NCBI GenBank assembly: GCA_964521865.1
Contig: CAZFTJ010000009.1
Span: 98,709-162,708 of the forward strand
Direction of reading: 5' to 3'
Length of the DNA stretch: 64,000 nt
Origin: CAYSRJ01 sp964521865
GTDB lineage: Bacteria; Spirochaetota; B62-G9; DRHN01
Part shown: positions 18,393-26,872 of the stretch, in pieces
Layout of the letters: each line of letters begins with the position of its first letter
Position numbering within the stretch: the stretch's first letter is position 1
Program-made: the position numbers and the translations under genes
Notes under the pieces: generated by a model
What the model was told of the DNA's origin: nothing
The model's database searches: none
What the model saw: the letters and a program-made list of their open reading frames with translations, nothing else

Positions 18393-19552
18393 TTAACGGC
18401 ATCCTTGAGATCCTTTACCCTGTCCGTCTTTTCCCAGGAGAATTCGCTTCTCCCGAAGTGGCCGTATGCAGCCGTATTTCTGTAGATCGGTTTTCTCAGG
18501 TCCAGACTTTCGATAATTGCATGGGGAGTGAGATCGAAAACCTTTTTTACAGCGTACACGATCCCCTCTTCGTCGATCTGTCCGGTTTGGTGGGTGTCGA
18601 TGTTGACGGATACAGGTTCTGCAACCCCGATTGCATAGGCAAGCTGCAGCTCACATTCATCGGCCATCCCTGCAGCGACGATATTCTTTGCAATGTAGCG
18701 GGCCATGTATGCGGCGCTTCGATCTACCTTTGTGGGGTCCTTTCCTGAAAAACAGCCTCCGCCGTGGCTGCCGAAGCCGCCGTAGGAGTCGACCATGATC
18801 TTTCGTCCGGTAAGGCCCGTATCTCCATGGGGGCCGCCTATAACGAATCTGCCGGTCGGGTTGATATGGTAGGTGATATGTTTCTCATCTATGTATTCAG
18901 AGGGGATAACCTTGAGTATGACCTGTTTGACGATATCCTGGTAGATGTCCTCGTACTCAACGGCAGCGGAATGCTGGGTCGATATAACGACGGTGTCCAC
19001 TCTGACCGGCTTTCCGTTGTCGTACTCGACGGTGACCTGTGATTTTCCGTCGGGTTTCAGATAGGGAAGCTTTCCGGATTTTCTGAGCTCCGCAAGACGT
19101 ATGAGGAGTTTGTGTGCGAGCATTATGGTAAGAGGCATTAACTCTTCGGTCTGGTTTACCGCATATCCGAACATCATGCCCTGGTCGCCTGCGCCCTCCT
19201 CTTTATGGAGGCCCTTTCCTGCGATCACGCCCTGTGCGATATCCGGCGACTGCTCGTCGATGCTGGTAATCACCGCGCATGTCTCCCAGTCGAATGCGAG
19301 CTCCGGTTCCGTGTATCCGATGGATTTTATGGTGCCGCGGACCACTTTTGGAATATCAACGTAGGCCTCGGTTGTCATTTCGCCCGCGACGAAGGCCATT
19401 CCCGTTGTGACGAGAGTCTCACATGCAACCCTTCCCATAGGGTCCTGCTCCATTACCGCGTCGAGGATCGCATCGGATATCTGGTCTGCGATCTTGTCCG
19501 GATGTCCCTCCGTTACCGATTCGGATGTAAAAAGATGCCGGGATTTGATCAT
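18389..19552 (-). CDS. metK: S-adenosylmethionine synthetase
   Basis: A 387-residue enzyme making S-adenosylmethionine from methionine and ATP. It shows the N-terminal FTSESVTEGHPDKIADQISD, the loop GAGDQGMMFGYA (family signature 1) and GGGCFSGKDPTKVDRSAAYM (signature 2). Length and termini are normal. The TAA stop is made from the first bases of repeat copy B: the codon for the last lysine is followed directly by TAATGCCGCC. I looked for and did not see a SAM riboswitch in the short leader. Confidence 0.96.
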   Translation of the reverse strand: MIKSRHLFTSESVTEGHPDKIADQISDAILDAVMEQDPMGRVACETLVTTGMAFVAGEMTTEAYVDIPKVVRGTIKSIGYTEPELAFDWETCAVITSIDEQSPDIAQGVIAGKGLHKEEGAGDQGMMFGYAVNQTEELMPLTIMLAHKLLIRLAELRKSGKLPYLKPDGKSQVTVEYDNGKPVRVDTVVISTQHSAAVEYEDIYQDIVKQVILKVIPSEYIDEKHITYHINPTGRFVIGGPHGDTGLTGRKIMVDSYGGFGSHGGGCFSGKDPTKVDRSAAYMARYIAKNIVAAGMADECELQLAYAIGVAEPVSVNIDTHQTGQIDEEGIVYAVKKVFDLTPHAIIESLDLRKPIYRNTAAYGHFGRSEFSWEKTDRVKDLKDAVK

Positions 19553-19602
19553 ATTCCTTCCTCTCTGTTCTGTTAAATAGCGGCTGTATATGGTGAGGAC
19601 AA

Positions 19603-19631
19603 AAAATGCCCAATATTCGCATATTTGTCAA
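19603..19631 (-). promoter_or_regulatory. Possible metK promoter
   Basis: On the minus strand TTGACA (19631-19626) is followed after 17 bases by CATTTT (19608-19603). The -35 box is perfect and the -10 box is weak. It lies about 50 bases before the metK start. Confidence 0.35.
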
Positions 19632-19675
19632 GTGAAATCAGCCGAGCTCTTTGTGCAGCATGTTCTGATAAAATC

Positions 19676-19704
19676 TTGACACCCTGCAGGGCGCCTAGTA
19701 TTAT
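19676..19704 (+). promoter_or_regulatory. Sigma-70 promoter of the murI operon
   Basis: TTGACA (19676-19681), 17-base spacer, TATTAT (19699-19704). Transcription should begin near 19711, only about eight bases before the ATG at 19719, so the message would be almost leaderless. Confidence 0.75.
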
Positions 19705-19718
19705 CTTTGACTAACGGG

Positions 19719-20579
19719 ATGAATAATTGCGACACTGACAGGCCGATTGGGGTATTCGACTCCGGAGTCGGAGGGCTCACTGTGGCAGCCGCCATACGAA
19801 AATCTCTCCCTGGAGAATCGATTGTCTATCTCGGTGATCTTCTCCACCTTCCCTATGGATCCAAATCAGAGAGCGCGGTGCTCGATTTTACACGGGCAGC
19901 GGTGCATTTCCTGCGTGGGCGCGGCATCAAGCTTCTGGTCATTGCCTGCAACACTGCAACCTCTGTTGCAAAACATATCATTGAAAAAGAAGTTGATATA
20001 CCGGTAATCGGCGTGATTGAGCCGGGTGCGGCGGCAGCATGCACTGTCACCAGAAACAGGCGTATCGGCGTCATCGGCACAACCGGCACCGTTAAAAGCG
20101 GCGCCTATGAACGTGCATTGAAAAACATGGACGATGCTATTTCTATCTTCCAGAAGGACACTCCACTGCTCGTTCCTCTCATCGAGGAAGGGTGGATAGG
20201 CCACCCGGTGTTGAAAATGGTACTGGAGGAATATTTCACATTCTTTCACGGGACATCCATCGATACAATGGTGCTGGGCTGTACCCATTATCCTCTGATC
20301 CGGCGCCAGATACAGGAAGTAGCCGGCTCCATTCATATTGTCGATTCTGCCGAGACAACGGCTGATACCGTTAAGAATCTTCTTGAAAAGCGCCGTCTCG
20401 GGCGCAGTTCGCATGGTGACTGCGGATATGAGATATTTCTCACCGATTACACGGATAACTTCCGCAGTGTCGGCGAGATGATTTTACGGCAGAAGCTCGA
20501 TACGGTAAACACTGTGGCGCTCCGCTATTCAAACGGAAGAGTGATGTACAAAGAAAATATATCCGGAGAGTTAATATGA
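19719..20579 (+). CDS. murI: Glutamate racemase
   Basis: This 286-residue enzyme converts L- to D-glutamate for peptidoglycan. It shows GVFDSGVGGLTV at the N terminus and both catalytic cysteines, in IACNTATS near residue 72 and LGCTHYPL near 186. A TTG start at 19707 is possible in frame but would lie upstream of the predicted transcription start near 19711, so ATG 19719 is chosen; no ribosome binding site is visible for either. It opens a run of overlapping genes: murI stop/SurA-like start share ATGA at 20576-20579, then nusB and a TPR gene. Confidence 0.93.
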   Translation: MNNCDTDRPIGVFDSGVGGLTVAAAIRKSLPGESIVYLGDLLHLPYGSKSESAVLDFTRAAVHFLRGRGIKLLVIACNTATSVAKHIIEKEVDIPVIGVIEPGAAAACTVTRNRRIGVIGTTGTVKSGAYERALKNMDDAISIFQKDTPLLVPLIEEGWIGHPVLKMVLEEYFTFFHGTSIDTMVLGCTHYPLIRRQIQEVAGSIHIVDSAETTADTVKNLLEKRRLGRSSHGDCGYEIFLTDYTDNFRSVGEMILRQKLDTVNTVALRYSNGRVMYKENISGELI

Positions 20580-21544
20580 AAGTTATCATTACAGCGATTG
20601 TTCTTTTCATTGTTGCATCAGGGTGTGCGTTCGCTGAGGTTATTGACGGTATCGCAGCAAAGGTTGACACCGATATCATTACAATTCATGAATTAAACAG
20701 CGCCTATGAACAGGCGCGGCGCGCGGCGCTCATGATGGGCAGCGAGATTCCGTCAAAAAAGGAGGTCATGAACAGCCTTATTGATAATCTGCTTATAAAA
20801 AAGGAGGCTGAATCGCGGGGCATCATTGTTACCGAAGAGGAGCTTGAGAAGATCATTGAGAATATCAAGAAACAGGGAGACCTTTCAGATGAAAAATTCC
20901 AAGAGCAGCTGAAAAGGGAAGGTCTTACCTACGAGCAGCTCAAGAACCAGTACCGCATGGAGCTCTTAAAAAACCGACTCATCAATCAGATGGCATCGTC
21001 GAGCATTCACACCATTGATGAGCAGGAAATAGAGAATTTTTACAACAATCCGGCAAACCGCAGCCTGCTCAGTATTCCGCCTTTAGTAAAGCTTTCGGAA
21101 ATATTCTTACCTCTCGCGCCCGATGCCTCCTATCAGGAGGCTGTGGAAGCGAAAAAACAGGCAAACGACATATACGATGCCCTAAAAAAAGGCGAAAGCT
21201 TCGAACAGCTTGTAATCAAATACTCTCAGGCACCAAATAAGGACAGCGAGGGATACCTGGGATCATACACAAAGGAACAGCTGTCGGTATTTCTAAAACC
21301 GGAAGATGTTAACTTCATCTTCTCGCTGGACAGCGGCGATGTAACACCCCCGATCAGGCTTCATGACGGCTACTATTTATTCAAGATACGTGAGAAAAGT
21401 GAAGGCGGCATGATGGATTTCAAAGATGCACGGGAAAATATCAAAAGCTTCCTGATAAGAAAAAAGGGGGAAGACCTGTTTCAGTCATGGCTCCGGAAGG
21501 TTCGGCAATCAACGAAAATTCAGTATGTTATTTCTATGGAGTGA
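20576..21544 (+). CDS. SurA-like periplasmic chaperone/peptidyl-prolyl isomerase
   Basis: A 322-residue exported protein. The signal peptide MKVIITAIVLFIVASGCAFA is cleaved before EVIDG. Residues 22-160 form a SurA N-terminal-like helical domain (ITIHELNSAYEQARRAALMM, YEQLKNQYRMELLKNRLINQ). A parvulin (PpiC) rotamase domain follows around 175-290, with FEQLVIKYSQAPNKDSEGYL and LDSGDVTPPIRLHDGYYLFK. A single parvulin domain, against two in E. coli SurA, is common outside proteobacteria. The role would be folding of outer-membrane or secreted proteins. Its start overlaps murI by 4 bases. Confidence 0.85.
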   Translation: MKVIITAIVLFIVASGCAFAEVIDGIAAKVDTDIITIHELNSAYEQARRAALMMGSEIPSKKEVMNSLIDNLLIKKEAESRGIIVTEEELEKIIENIKKQGDLSDEKFQEQLKREGLTYEQLKNQYRMELLKNRLINQMASSSIHTIDEQEIENFYNNPANRSLLSIPPLVKLSEIFLPLAPDASYQEAVEAKKQANDIYDALKKGESFEQLVIKYSQAPNKDSEGYLGSYTKEQLSVFLKPEDVNFIFSLDSGDVTPPIRLHDGYYLFKIREKSEGGMMDFKDARENIKSFLIRKKGEDLFQSWLRKVRQSTKIQYVISME

Positions 21545-21547
21545 AGA

Positions 21548-22018
21548 TTGGGCTCACGACGGAATGCGCGGATTATTGCGCTCCAGGCTCTTTACCAGTA
21601 TGATATAGCGAATAGAAGTATTAACGAAATACTCGGCTTCGACTGGCTCGAGAAAAAGTACGACGCAGCCACATTCGAATTCTCAAGAGAGATAATCAGG
21701 GGAACCATCCGATTCCTTGATGATATAGACAGAGCCATTGTATCCCAGCTCGAACACTGGGGACTTGACAGGCTTTCATATGTCGACAGGGCTATTCTCA
21801 GATTTTCCACCTACTCTCTCCTCTATCAGGATGACGTACCTGATACTGTCGCGATCAACGAAGCGATCGATATTGCGAAAATTTTCGGGAGTGACGACTC
21901 CTATAGATTCGTGAACGGAGTTCTCGATGGAATTCGAAAAACAAAAGGGAAAGGGGTGGATAGAGAAAACCGGAAACATTCTTCGGTCCAGCTTGCGAAG
22001 AAGAAAAAAAATAGTTGA
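21548..22018 (+). CDS. nusB: Transcription antitermination factor NusB
   Basis: A 156-residue RNA-binding protein of the antitermination complex with NusE (S10). It shows SRRNARIIALQALYQYDI at the N terminus and the later YVDRAILRFSTYSLLYQDDVP and NEAIDIAKIFGSDDSYRFVNGVLDGI, all family-typical. The start is TTG 21548, with GGAG at 21538-21541. The last 92 bases overlap the next gene in a different frame, so the lysine-rich C-terminal tail is constrained by both genes. Confidence 0.92.
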   Translation: MGSRRNARIIALQALYQYDIANRSINEILGFDWLEKKYDAATFEFSREIIRGTIRFLDDIDRAIVSQLEHWGLDRLSYVDRAILRFSTYSLLYQDDVPDTVAINEAIDIAKIFGSDDSYRFVNGVLDGIRKTKGKGVDRENRKHSSVQLAKKKKNS

Positions 22019-23807
22019 GTACTCTCTCACCGTTCTGCTGTTGTCTGCCGGTATTCTCGCCTATTTTCTCATTCAAAAAAACGGTTTAACGGGCATTTCA
22101 CCGGGCCCGGAAATCCTTGACAGAAACCTGAGGGAGGCGCTCAACTATTACCGTCTCGAGGAGTACGCTCGCTGTGAGCTGCTCCTCCAGCATGTGCTCG
22201 CCCAGACCGGTAAACGACGCACTAAGAGCCTGGCGGCACTCTATCTGGGGAATATATACTTTAAAAAAAACGCGACTGCAAAAGCGGTTTCATTGTACCG
22301 GGAATCGATCTCATACAATCGTAAAAACGTCGCCGCCATCTATAATTTGGCTGTTGCGCTCTCGAAAACAGGGAGATGGGCGCAGTCTCGGGAAACAGTT
22401 CAGAAATTGCTGGAAATACAGCCCGGCTTCAGGAAGGGCATCCTTTTTCTCGGCAATCTGTACTACGCGGCCGGGCAGTTTGAAGCTGCCGAAAACCTGT
22501 ATGCGCAGAAACAGGACGATCCCGTATTTCTATTCAACCTTGCCATGGTGTACGGCAGAATGAACCGGAGGGAGGCATCTATCAAACTGCTTGCCAGGCT
22601 GGCCTCCTCTCCCGATGCAGACGGTGCCCTGCGCGGCGCTGCGGCGTATAAGTGTGCCGTTCTCACGCAGCGGGAAAATCCGAACGGTTCTGTGCAGTAT
22701 CTGAAGGAAGCCCGTACGACGTTTCCCGATTCTTATACCGTGCAGTATACACTCGCACACGTACTCATGAGAACGATGCAATTCAAAGAGGCGGCCGGTA
22801 TTCTGCAATCCATTGCAGCTGATCCGGATTATGCAGGCAGAAACGAGGACGTTTCTCTACTATACAGCCTTGCACTCATGAAGAGTGGGCGGTATGCAGA
22901 TGCTCTCGATTTTATCGTTCGTGCATACCGTATGACCGGGGATGAGCGGTCGGCGCAGATTGCAGGCGATATATTTCTCGAATTGGGAGATTTTGAGCAG
23001 GCGAAAAATTATTATAATGAGGCGATTGAGAAACAAGCGGGGCAGAGCGCTTACGCAAACCTCATTCAAATATATATTCATCAGGGCGCATACAAGCAGG
23101 CCCTCTCCGCATGCGACGATTTTGCACAGCACTTTCCCGACAGTATGATGCCGCTGGTTTGCAAGGCGGATGTTCTCTTCAGTCTTGGAGATGTAAAAAA
23201 AGCACATGAATATATTCGGCAGGCTGCAGGAGATGATCCGTCCGATCTGGTCATTGCGGCCGATCTCTACCGAAGGCACGGGCGGTATGACAATGCCCTT
23301 GACCTGTACGGCAGGGTTCTCGCCAGGGAGCCGGAAAACATGCAGGTCGGGGAAAAGATCGCTGAAACCTATATGGCTACCGGGCACACCGATAGAGCCC
23401 GCTCTATTTATGAAAAGATAAGAAGGGCCGCTTCAGACCCCATTCGGTATTACAGAAGCACCATTGCTCTTGCGAGCCTTGCGGAGGGCGAGCGAGCGCG
23501 TTTGCTGTACGACGAATTGATACAGGATTTTCCATACAGGTATGAAGCCTATTATAATCAGGCCCTGCTGCTTTTGAAAAGCGGAGGATACGCTGAAGCT
23601 CTCCGGATCATCAAACAGTGTCTGGAGAAAAACTCCGGCCTTGCTGCGCCTGTTCTCTCAAAGCTGTATTCACTGTCGGGAGCCGCGTACATGTATATGA
23701 ACAGGTTTGAGGATGCAGCCGGGGCATTGACAACGGCCCGGACCCTGGATGGAAACAACATTGAGGCGGCACAGTGCCTTGAGATTCTCGGGAGTATTGC
23801 CCGATGA
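21927..23807 (+). CDS. Membrane-anchored TPR protein
   Basis: A 626-residue protein. Residues 1-31 are basic and cytoplasmic, residues 32-50 (EYSLTVLLLSAGILAYFLIQ) form a single membrane helix, and the rest is a superhelix of about twelve or more TPR units in the periplasm, for example YARCELLLQHVLAQ, ALDLYGRVLAREPENMQVGE and SGGYAEALRIIKQCLEK. It has no enzymatic motif and most likely scaffolds an envelope complex. ATG 21927 is the only good start (GGAG about six bases upstream). It overlaps nusB by 92 bases out of frame, which ties the two translationally. The last 296 bases before the next gene hold an inverted repeat and a 14-base palindrome. Confidence 0.75.
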   Translation: MEFEKQKGKGWIEKTGNILRSSLRRRKKIVEYSLTVLLLSAGILAYFLIQKNGLTGISPGPEILDRNLREALNYYRLEEYARCELLLQHVLAQTGKRRTKSLAALYLGNIYFKKNATAKAVSLYRESISYNRKNVAAIYNLAVALSKTGRWAQSRETVQKLLEIQPGFRKGILFLGNLYYAAGQFEAAENLYAQKQDDPVFLFNLAMVYGRMNRREASIKLLARLASSPDADGALRGAAAYKCAVLTQRENPNGSVQYLKEARTTFPDSYTVQYTLAHVLMRTMQFKEAAGILQSIAADPDYAGRNEDVSLLYSLALMKSGRYADALDFIVRAYRMTGDERSAQIAGDIFLELGDFEQAKNYYNEAIEKQAGQSAYANLIQIYIHQGAYKQALSACDDFAQHFPDSMMPLVCKADVLFSLGDVKKAHEYIRQAAGDDPSDLVIAADLYRRHGRYDNALDLYGRVLAREPENMQVGEKIAETYMATGHTDRARSIYEKIRRAASDPIRYYRSTIALASLAEGERARLLYDELIQDFPYRYEAYYNQALLLLKSGGYAEALRIIKQCLEKNSGLAAPVLSKLYSLSGAAYMYMNRFEDAAGALTTARTLDGNNIEAAQCLEILGSIAR

Positions 23808-23885
23808 TGCCGTGACTATACTGTAATTGTTGGAATTTAACTGTACCTGTACTTTTGATATAGATTAAATTTATGGTAAAAACCG

Positions 23886-23916
23886 TCTGATGCATGATAT
23901 GATAAAAAGCATCAGA
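23886..23916. repeat. Inverted repeat TCTGATGC/GCATCAGA
   Basis: A perfect 8-base inverted repeat (23886-23893 and 23909-23916) with a 15-base loop, downstream of the TPR gene. No T run follows, so it is not a standard terminator. Confidence 0.45.
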
Positions 23917-23924
23917 TGCGCAAT

Positions 23925-23938
23925 ACGGTGTACACCGT
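23925..23938. promoter_or_regulatory. 14-base perfect palindrome upstream of the signalling block
   Basis: ACGGTGTACACCGT is a perfect palindrome, about 165 bases before the RsbW-SpoIIE fusion gene and nine bases after the preceding inverted repeat. Its length and symmetry suit a dimeric regulator site. No regulator is implied by the sequence itself. Confidence 0.4.
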
Positions 23939-24103
23939 CATGCCCGATAACGAGCCTGCGGCCGTTTTCACAGGTATGGGGTATCATTTATGGAGGTTCT
24001 CTGTCGATAATGAATACTACAGCTATAGGGCTTGTAAAAATAATAATTTTCGGATACAGTAGAATAGACGGAATACCTCTGGGCGTTTGACTGTGAAGGG
24101 AAA

Positions 24104-26482
24104 ATGAAGGTAAATAAAGTAAAAAAAATTAATCTTGTTGCCGAAAGCAAGAACCTGATCCGAGTGCGTGATTTTGTGGTGAAGTACGGCAGGAAAATGG
24201 GCCTGCTGCAAAAACAGGTAAGCGAGATAAAACTTGCTGTCGATGAGGCAGTGTCGAATATCATACGGCATGCCTACGGTGGCAGAAAGGGCAACTTTCA
24301 GATAGAAATGGAAAAGCTCGAAAGTGCCGTTGTCATACGTATCAAAGACCAGGGTGTGGAGTTCGACTGGAACAGCGTGCTTGAACCCGATCTCTACAAG
24401 TATGTCGAGACGAGAAGAAAAGGCGGACTCGGCATATGGTTGATAAAGAAACTCATCGATGAGGTGGAGTACAGGCGAACCGATGACGGTACCAATATCC
24501 TGACAATGAAGGTGTATCTGGAGGAAGGCGCTATTCAGTACGCGCCGAGCTTCAAAACCAGGCTTTCCGTGCGGGTTCGTTTCGCCCTGTATGCCGTCGC
24601 CCTGATTACCGTGCTGATTGTGGTTGTGTTTAATATCGGGTCCAGGTACCAGATGAAAACCGTTCGGGCTAAATTCATCGACCGGTACAAGACTGTCACC
24701 CAGCAGGTTGCATCGACGGCAACCGATCTTTTGCTGAACAATGATGATCTGGGTCTCGTTAATCTTGTGGCTTCGTTGAAACAAACCGACTCTCCTGTGG
24801 ATTATGTGGTCATAACCGACGAAGAGGGGAGCATACTCGCCGATACCGAAGTAAAAAAAATATTCACGAAGTATGTCCGGCCGCGAGGCATACGGCAGCT
24901 TACTGCGCGTGACACTGTTGAAGTTTTTACCTACAGGGGGCAGGGGGGGCGGCAGTTTAATGATTTTGCCGCGGTTATAAAAATAAACAATGCAAAACTC
25001 GGAGAGGTGCATATCGGCATACCGGAAGACAAGTTCGCCGAAGTGAGCGATATCGTGAACCAGCGGCTGCGTATTGCCTTTATCGCCCTGTTTTTCTGGA
25101 GCACGACCATAATCGGTGTGTTCGTCATAGGCTCCACTTTTATTTCACCTATCAGAAAGCTTGCGGATGAAATTGCCCGTATAAGCTCATCCGGGCAGGC
25201 CAGGGAGCTTCGTTTTACCACGAGAAATCCGGAGGTAAGCAAGATCGGAGAAGCATTCAACGAGATAATGCGGAATCTGCGGATTACCCAGGGGCAGTTG
25301 ACCGATCAGACCCGGTTGAGAAGGGAGCTCCAGCTCGCCCAGGAGATACAGAACGCATTGCTCCCGAAACAGGTGCCGAGACTCGAGGGCTTCGACATCA
25401 ATGCAGCATACCGTGCGGCCCAGGAGGTCGGCGGGGACTACTATGATTTCTTCGAGGTTGATCAAAATTCGATCGGAATTGTGGTTGCGGATGTTTCCGG
25501 TAAGGGTATAGGAAGCTCGATGGTCATGACCATGATACGAACCTCGATGCGGCTGGAAGCGAGGGGCAATAAAAGGGCAAGCTATGTTCTGCACAAGGTA
25601 AACAAAGTGGCCATGGGCGATATCAAGAAGGGCATGTATGTTACCATGTTCTATGTGATTCTCGATGCCAAGAAGAGGATCGTGAATTATGCATCGGCAG
25701 GCCACAACCCGATGATTATCTACAGAGAGGAAGCGCAGTCCGTCAGCTTTTTGAACCCGGGCGGTATTGCAGTCGGAATCGATCTCGGTAATCCGGACGA
25801 ATTCAAGAAAAGGATAACATCAGAAAAGTTGAAACTGCGAAAGGGAGATCTGCTTTTCATCTATACGGACGGAATAACGGAGGCAATGAACGAGAAGCGG
25901 GAGCAGTATGGAGAACAGCGGCTCGTGGATTTCATTAAAAAGTACCACTTTCTGCCTGCAAATGCCTTCAAGCAGAAGTTGAACGATGAAATATCGGCTT
26001 TTACAAAGGGATATCCGCAGAGTGACGATATTACCTTTGTTGTGGTAAAACTGGAGATGAGCGCCGCTGAAATCGAGTCCGCAAAAAGACTCCATCTATT
26101 CCAGCTTATTGATGACGGCGCATCAGTTGAGAAAGCTCTCGGGGAAACGGGGATTACATTTGAGGAGTATCGGGGGCTCAAAGAAAAGAGAGAGCGGTTC
26201 GGTGATGATGGGCTGACGGAAGAGGAGACCGAAGAAGGAGAGAGAGTCGAGATAAAGCATGCAACGCATGAGCAGATAAAGATGATCGTGCAGATCGTGC
26301 GACAGCATCCGGAATACGGACCAGGAAGACTTGCCAGCCTGCTGAGCAGTGAGGAATACGGTGGTTACAATATAAAGGAAAGTGTCGTCAAACGCGAGCT
26401 CGTTCGTATGAAGCTCGATACACGGGATAAGAGAGAGGCTTTCTCCAGAAGGGAGCTGCCCAGCTGGGCATCCTATAAATAA
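24104..26482 (+). CDS. RsbW-like kinase / membrane sensor / SpoIIE phosphatase fusion with C-terminal winged helix
   Basis: A 792-residue membrane protein that joins opposite activities. Residues 1-145 form an RsbW-type histidine-kinase-fold ATPase (DEAVSNIIRHAYGG N box near 47, RRKGGLGIWLIKKL G2 box). TM1 is near 157-180, a 140-residue extracytoplasmic sensor follows, TM2 is near 322-345, then a HAMP-like segment. The SpoIIE/PP2C phosphatase spans about 410-650, with metal residues in EVGGDYYDFF, VADVSGKGIGSS, YTDGITEAMNE and SDDITFVVV. The tail, 651-792, ends in a winged-helix-like module near 722-770 that resembles the C terminus of the STAS protein downstream. It should phosphorylate and dephosphorylate a STAS antagonist in response to an outside signal. 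Confidence 0.82.
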   Translation: MKVNKVKKINLVAESKNLIRVRDFVVKYGRKMGLLQKQVSEIKLAVDEAVSNIIRHAYGGRKGNFQIEMEKLESAVVIRIKDQGVEFDWNSVLEPDLYKYVETRRKGGLGIWLIKKLIDEVEYRRTDDGTNILTMKVYLEEGAIQYAPSFKTRLSVRVRFALYAVALITVLIVVVFNIGSRYQMKTVRAKFIDRYKTVTQQVASTATDLLLNNDDLGLVNLVASLKQTDSPVDYVVITDEEGSILADTEVKKIFTKYVRPRGIRQLTARDTVEVFTYRGQGGRQFNDFAAVIKINNAKLGEVHIGIPEDKFAEVSDIVNQRLRIAFIALFFWSTTIIGVFVIGSTFISPIRKLADEIARISSSGQARELRFTTRNPEVSKIGEAFNEIMRNLRITQGQLTDQTRLRRELQLAQEIQNALLPKQVPRLEGFDINAAYRAAQEVGGDYYDFFEVDQNSIGIVVADVSGKGIGSSMVMTMIRTSMRLEARGNKRASYVLHKVNKVAMGDIKKGMYVTMFYVILDAKKRIVNYASAGHNPMIIYREEAQSVSFLNPGGIAVGIDLGNPDEFKKRITSEKLKLRKGDLLFIYTDGITEAMNEKREQYGEQRLVDFIKKYHFLPANAFKQKLNDEISAFTKGYPQSDDITFVVVKLEMSAAEIESAKRLHLFQLIDDGASVEKALGETGITFEEYRGLKEKRERFGDDGLTEEETEEGERVEIKHATHEQIKMIVQIVRQHPEYGPGRLASLLSSEEYGGYNIKESVVKRELVRMKLDTRDKREAFSRRELPSWASYK

Positions 26483-26872
26483 TCACGCGAGCTTTCAACA
26501 GTAAAAAGTTAAAATCGATACGGCCCTGACGGTTTTTACCAGTACATCCGGAGCTTTCACCGTCGGCATTATCTGCGTCCGAATAATAAAGCCATACGAA
26601 ATAGAGACCCGAATCCGAGAGGCCGGTAAATAAAAAAATTAAACCATAAGCAAAAAAACGATATTTTTATTGATTTTACGGTGCAATCGACAGTACACTA
26701 TTGGTGTTATCGAATGAGGGAATTTTTCAGGCAAAAGACAGCTGGCCCGCTGGTTTTTTTGCAATAATGTGATAGTATAGTTTGTGAACAGAGGATGAGG
26801 AAACGGCATTGGTGTCTGCGGCAGGGTTTAATCCTGGAGATATTCTTAATGTAAATTGTGGGGGTAGAAGGT
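26483..26872. other. Intergenic leader region before the STAS gene
   Basis: About 390 bases without a gene. CGTCGGCATTAT at 26561-26572 resembles one end of the dispersed repeat, but nothing else of the element is recognisable. An AT-rich tract lies at 26625-26690. TATAGT near 26775-26780 could be a -10 box for the STAS gene; a -35 box is not clear. Confidence 0.4.

Noticed and set aside
19553..19675. SAM riboswitch upstream of metK
   Set aside because: The leader is short and none of the paired elements of SAM-I, SAM-II or SAM-IV types can be drawn.
26740..26785. Sigma-54 promoter (TGGCCCG...TTTGCA) before the STAS gene
   Set aside because: The GG to GC distance is several bases too long for the -24/-12 spacing.
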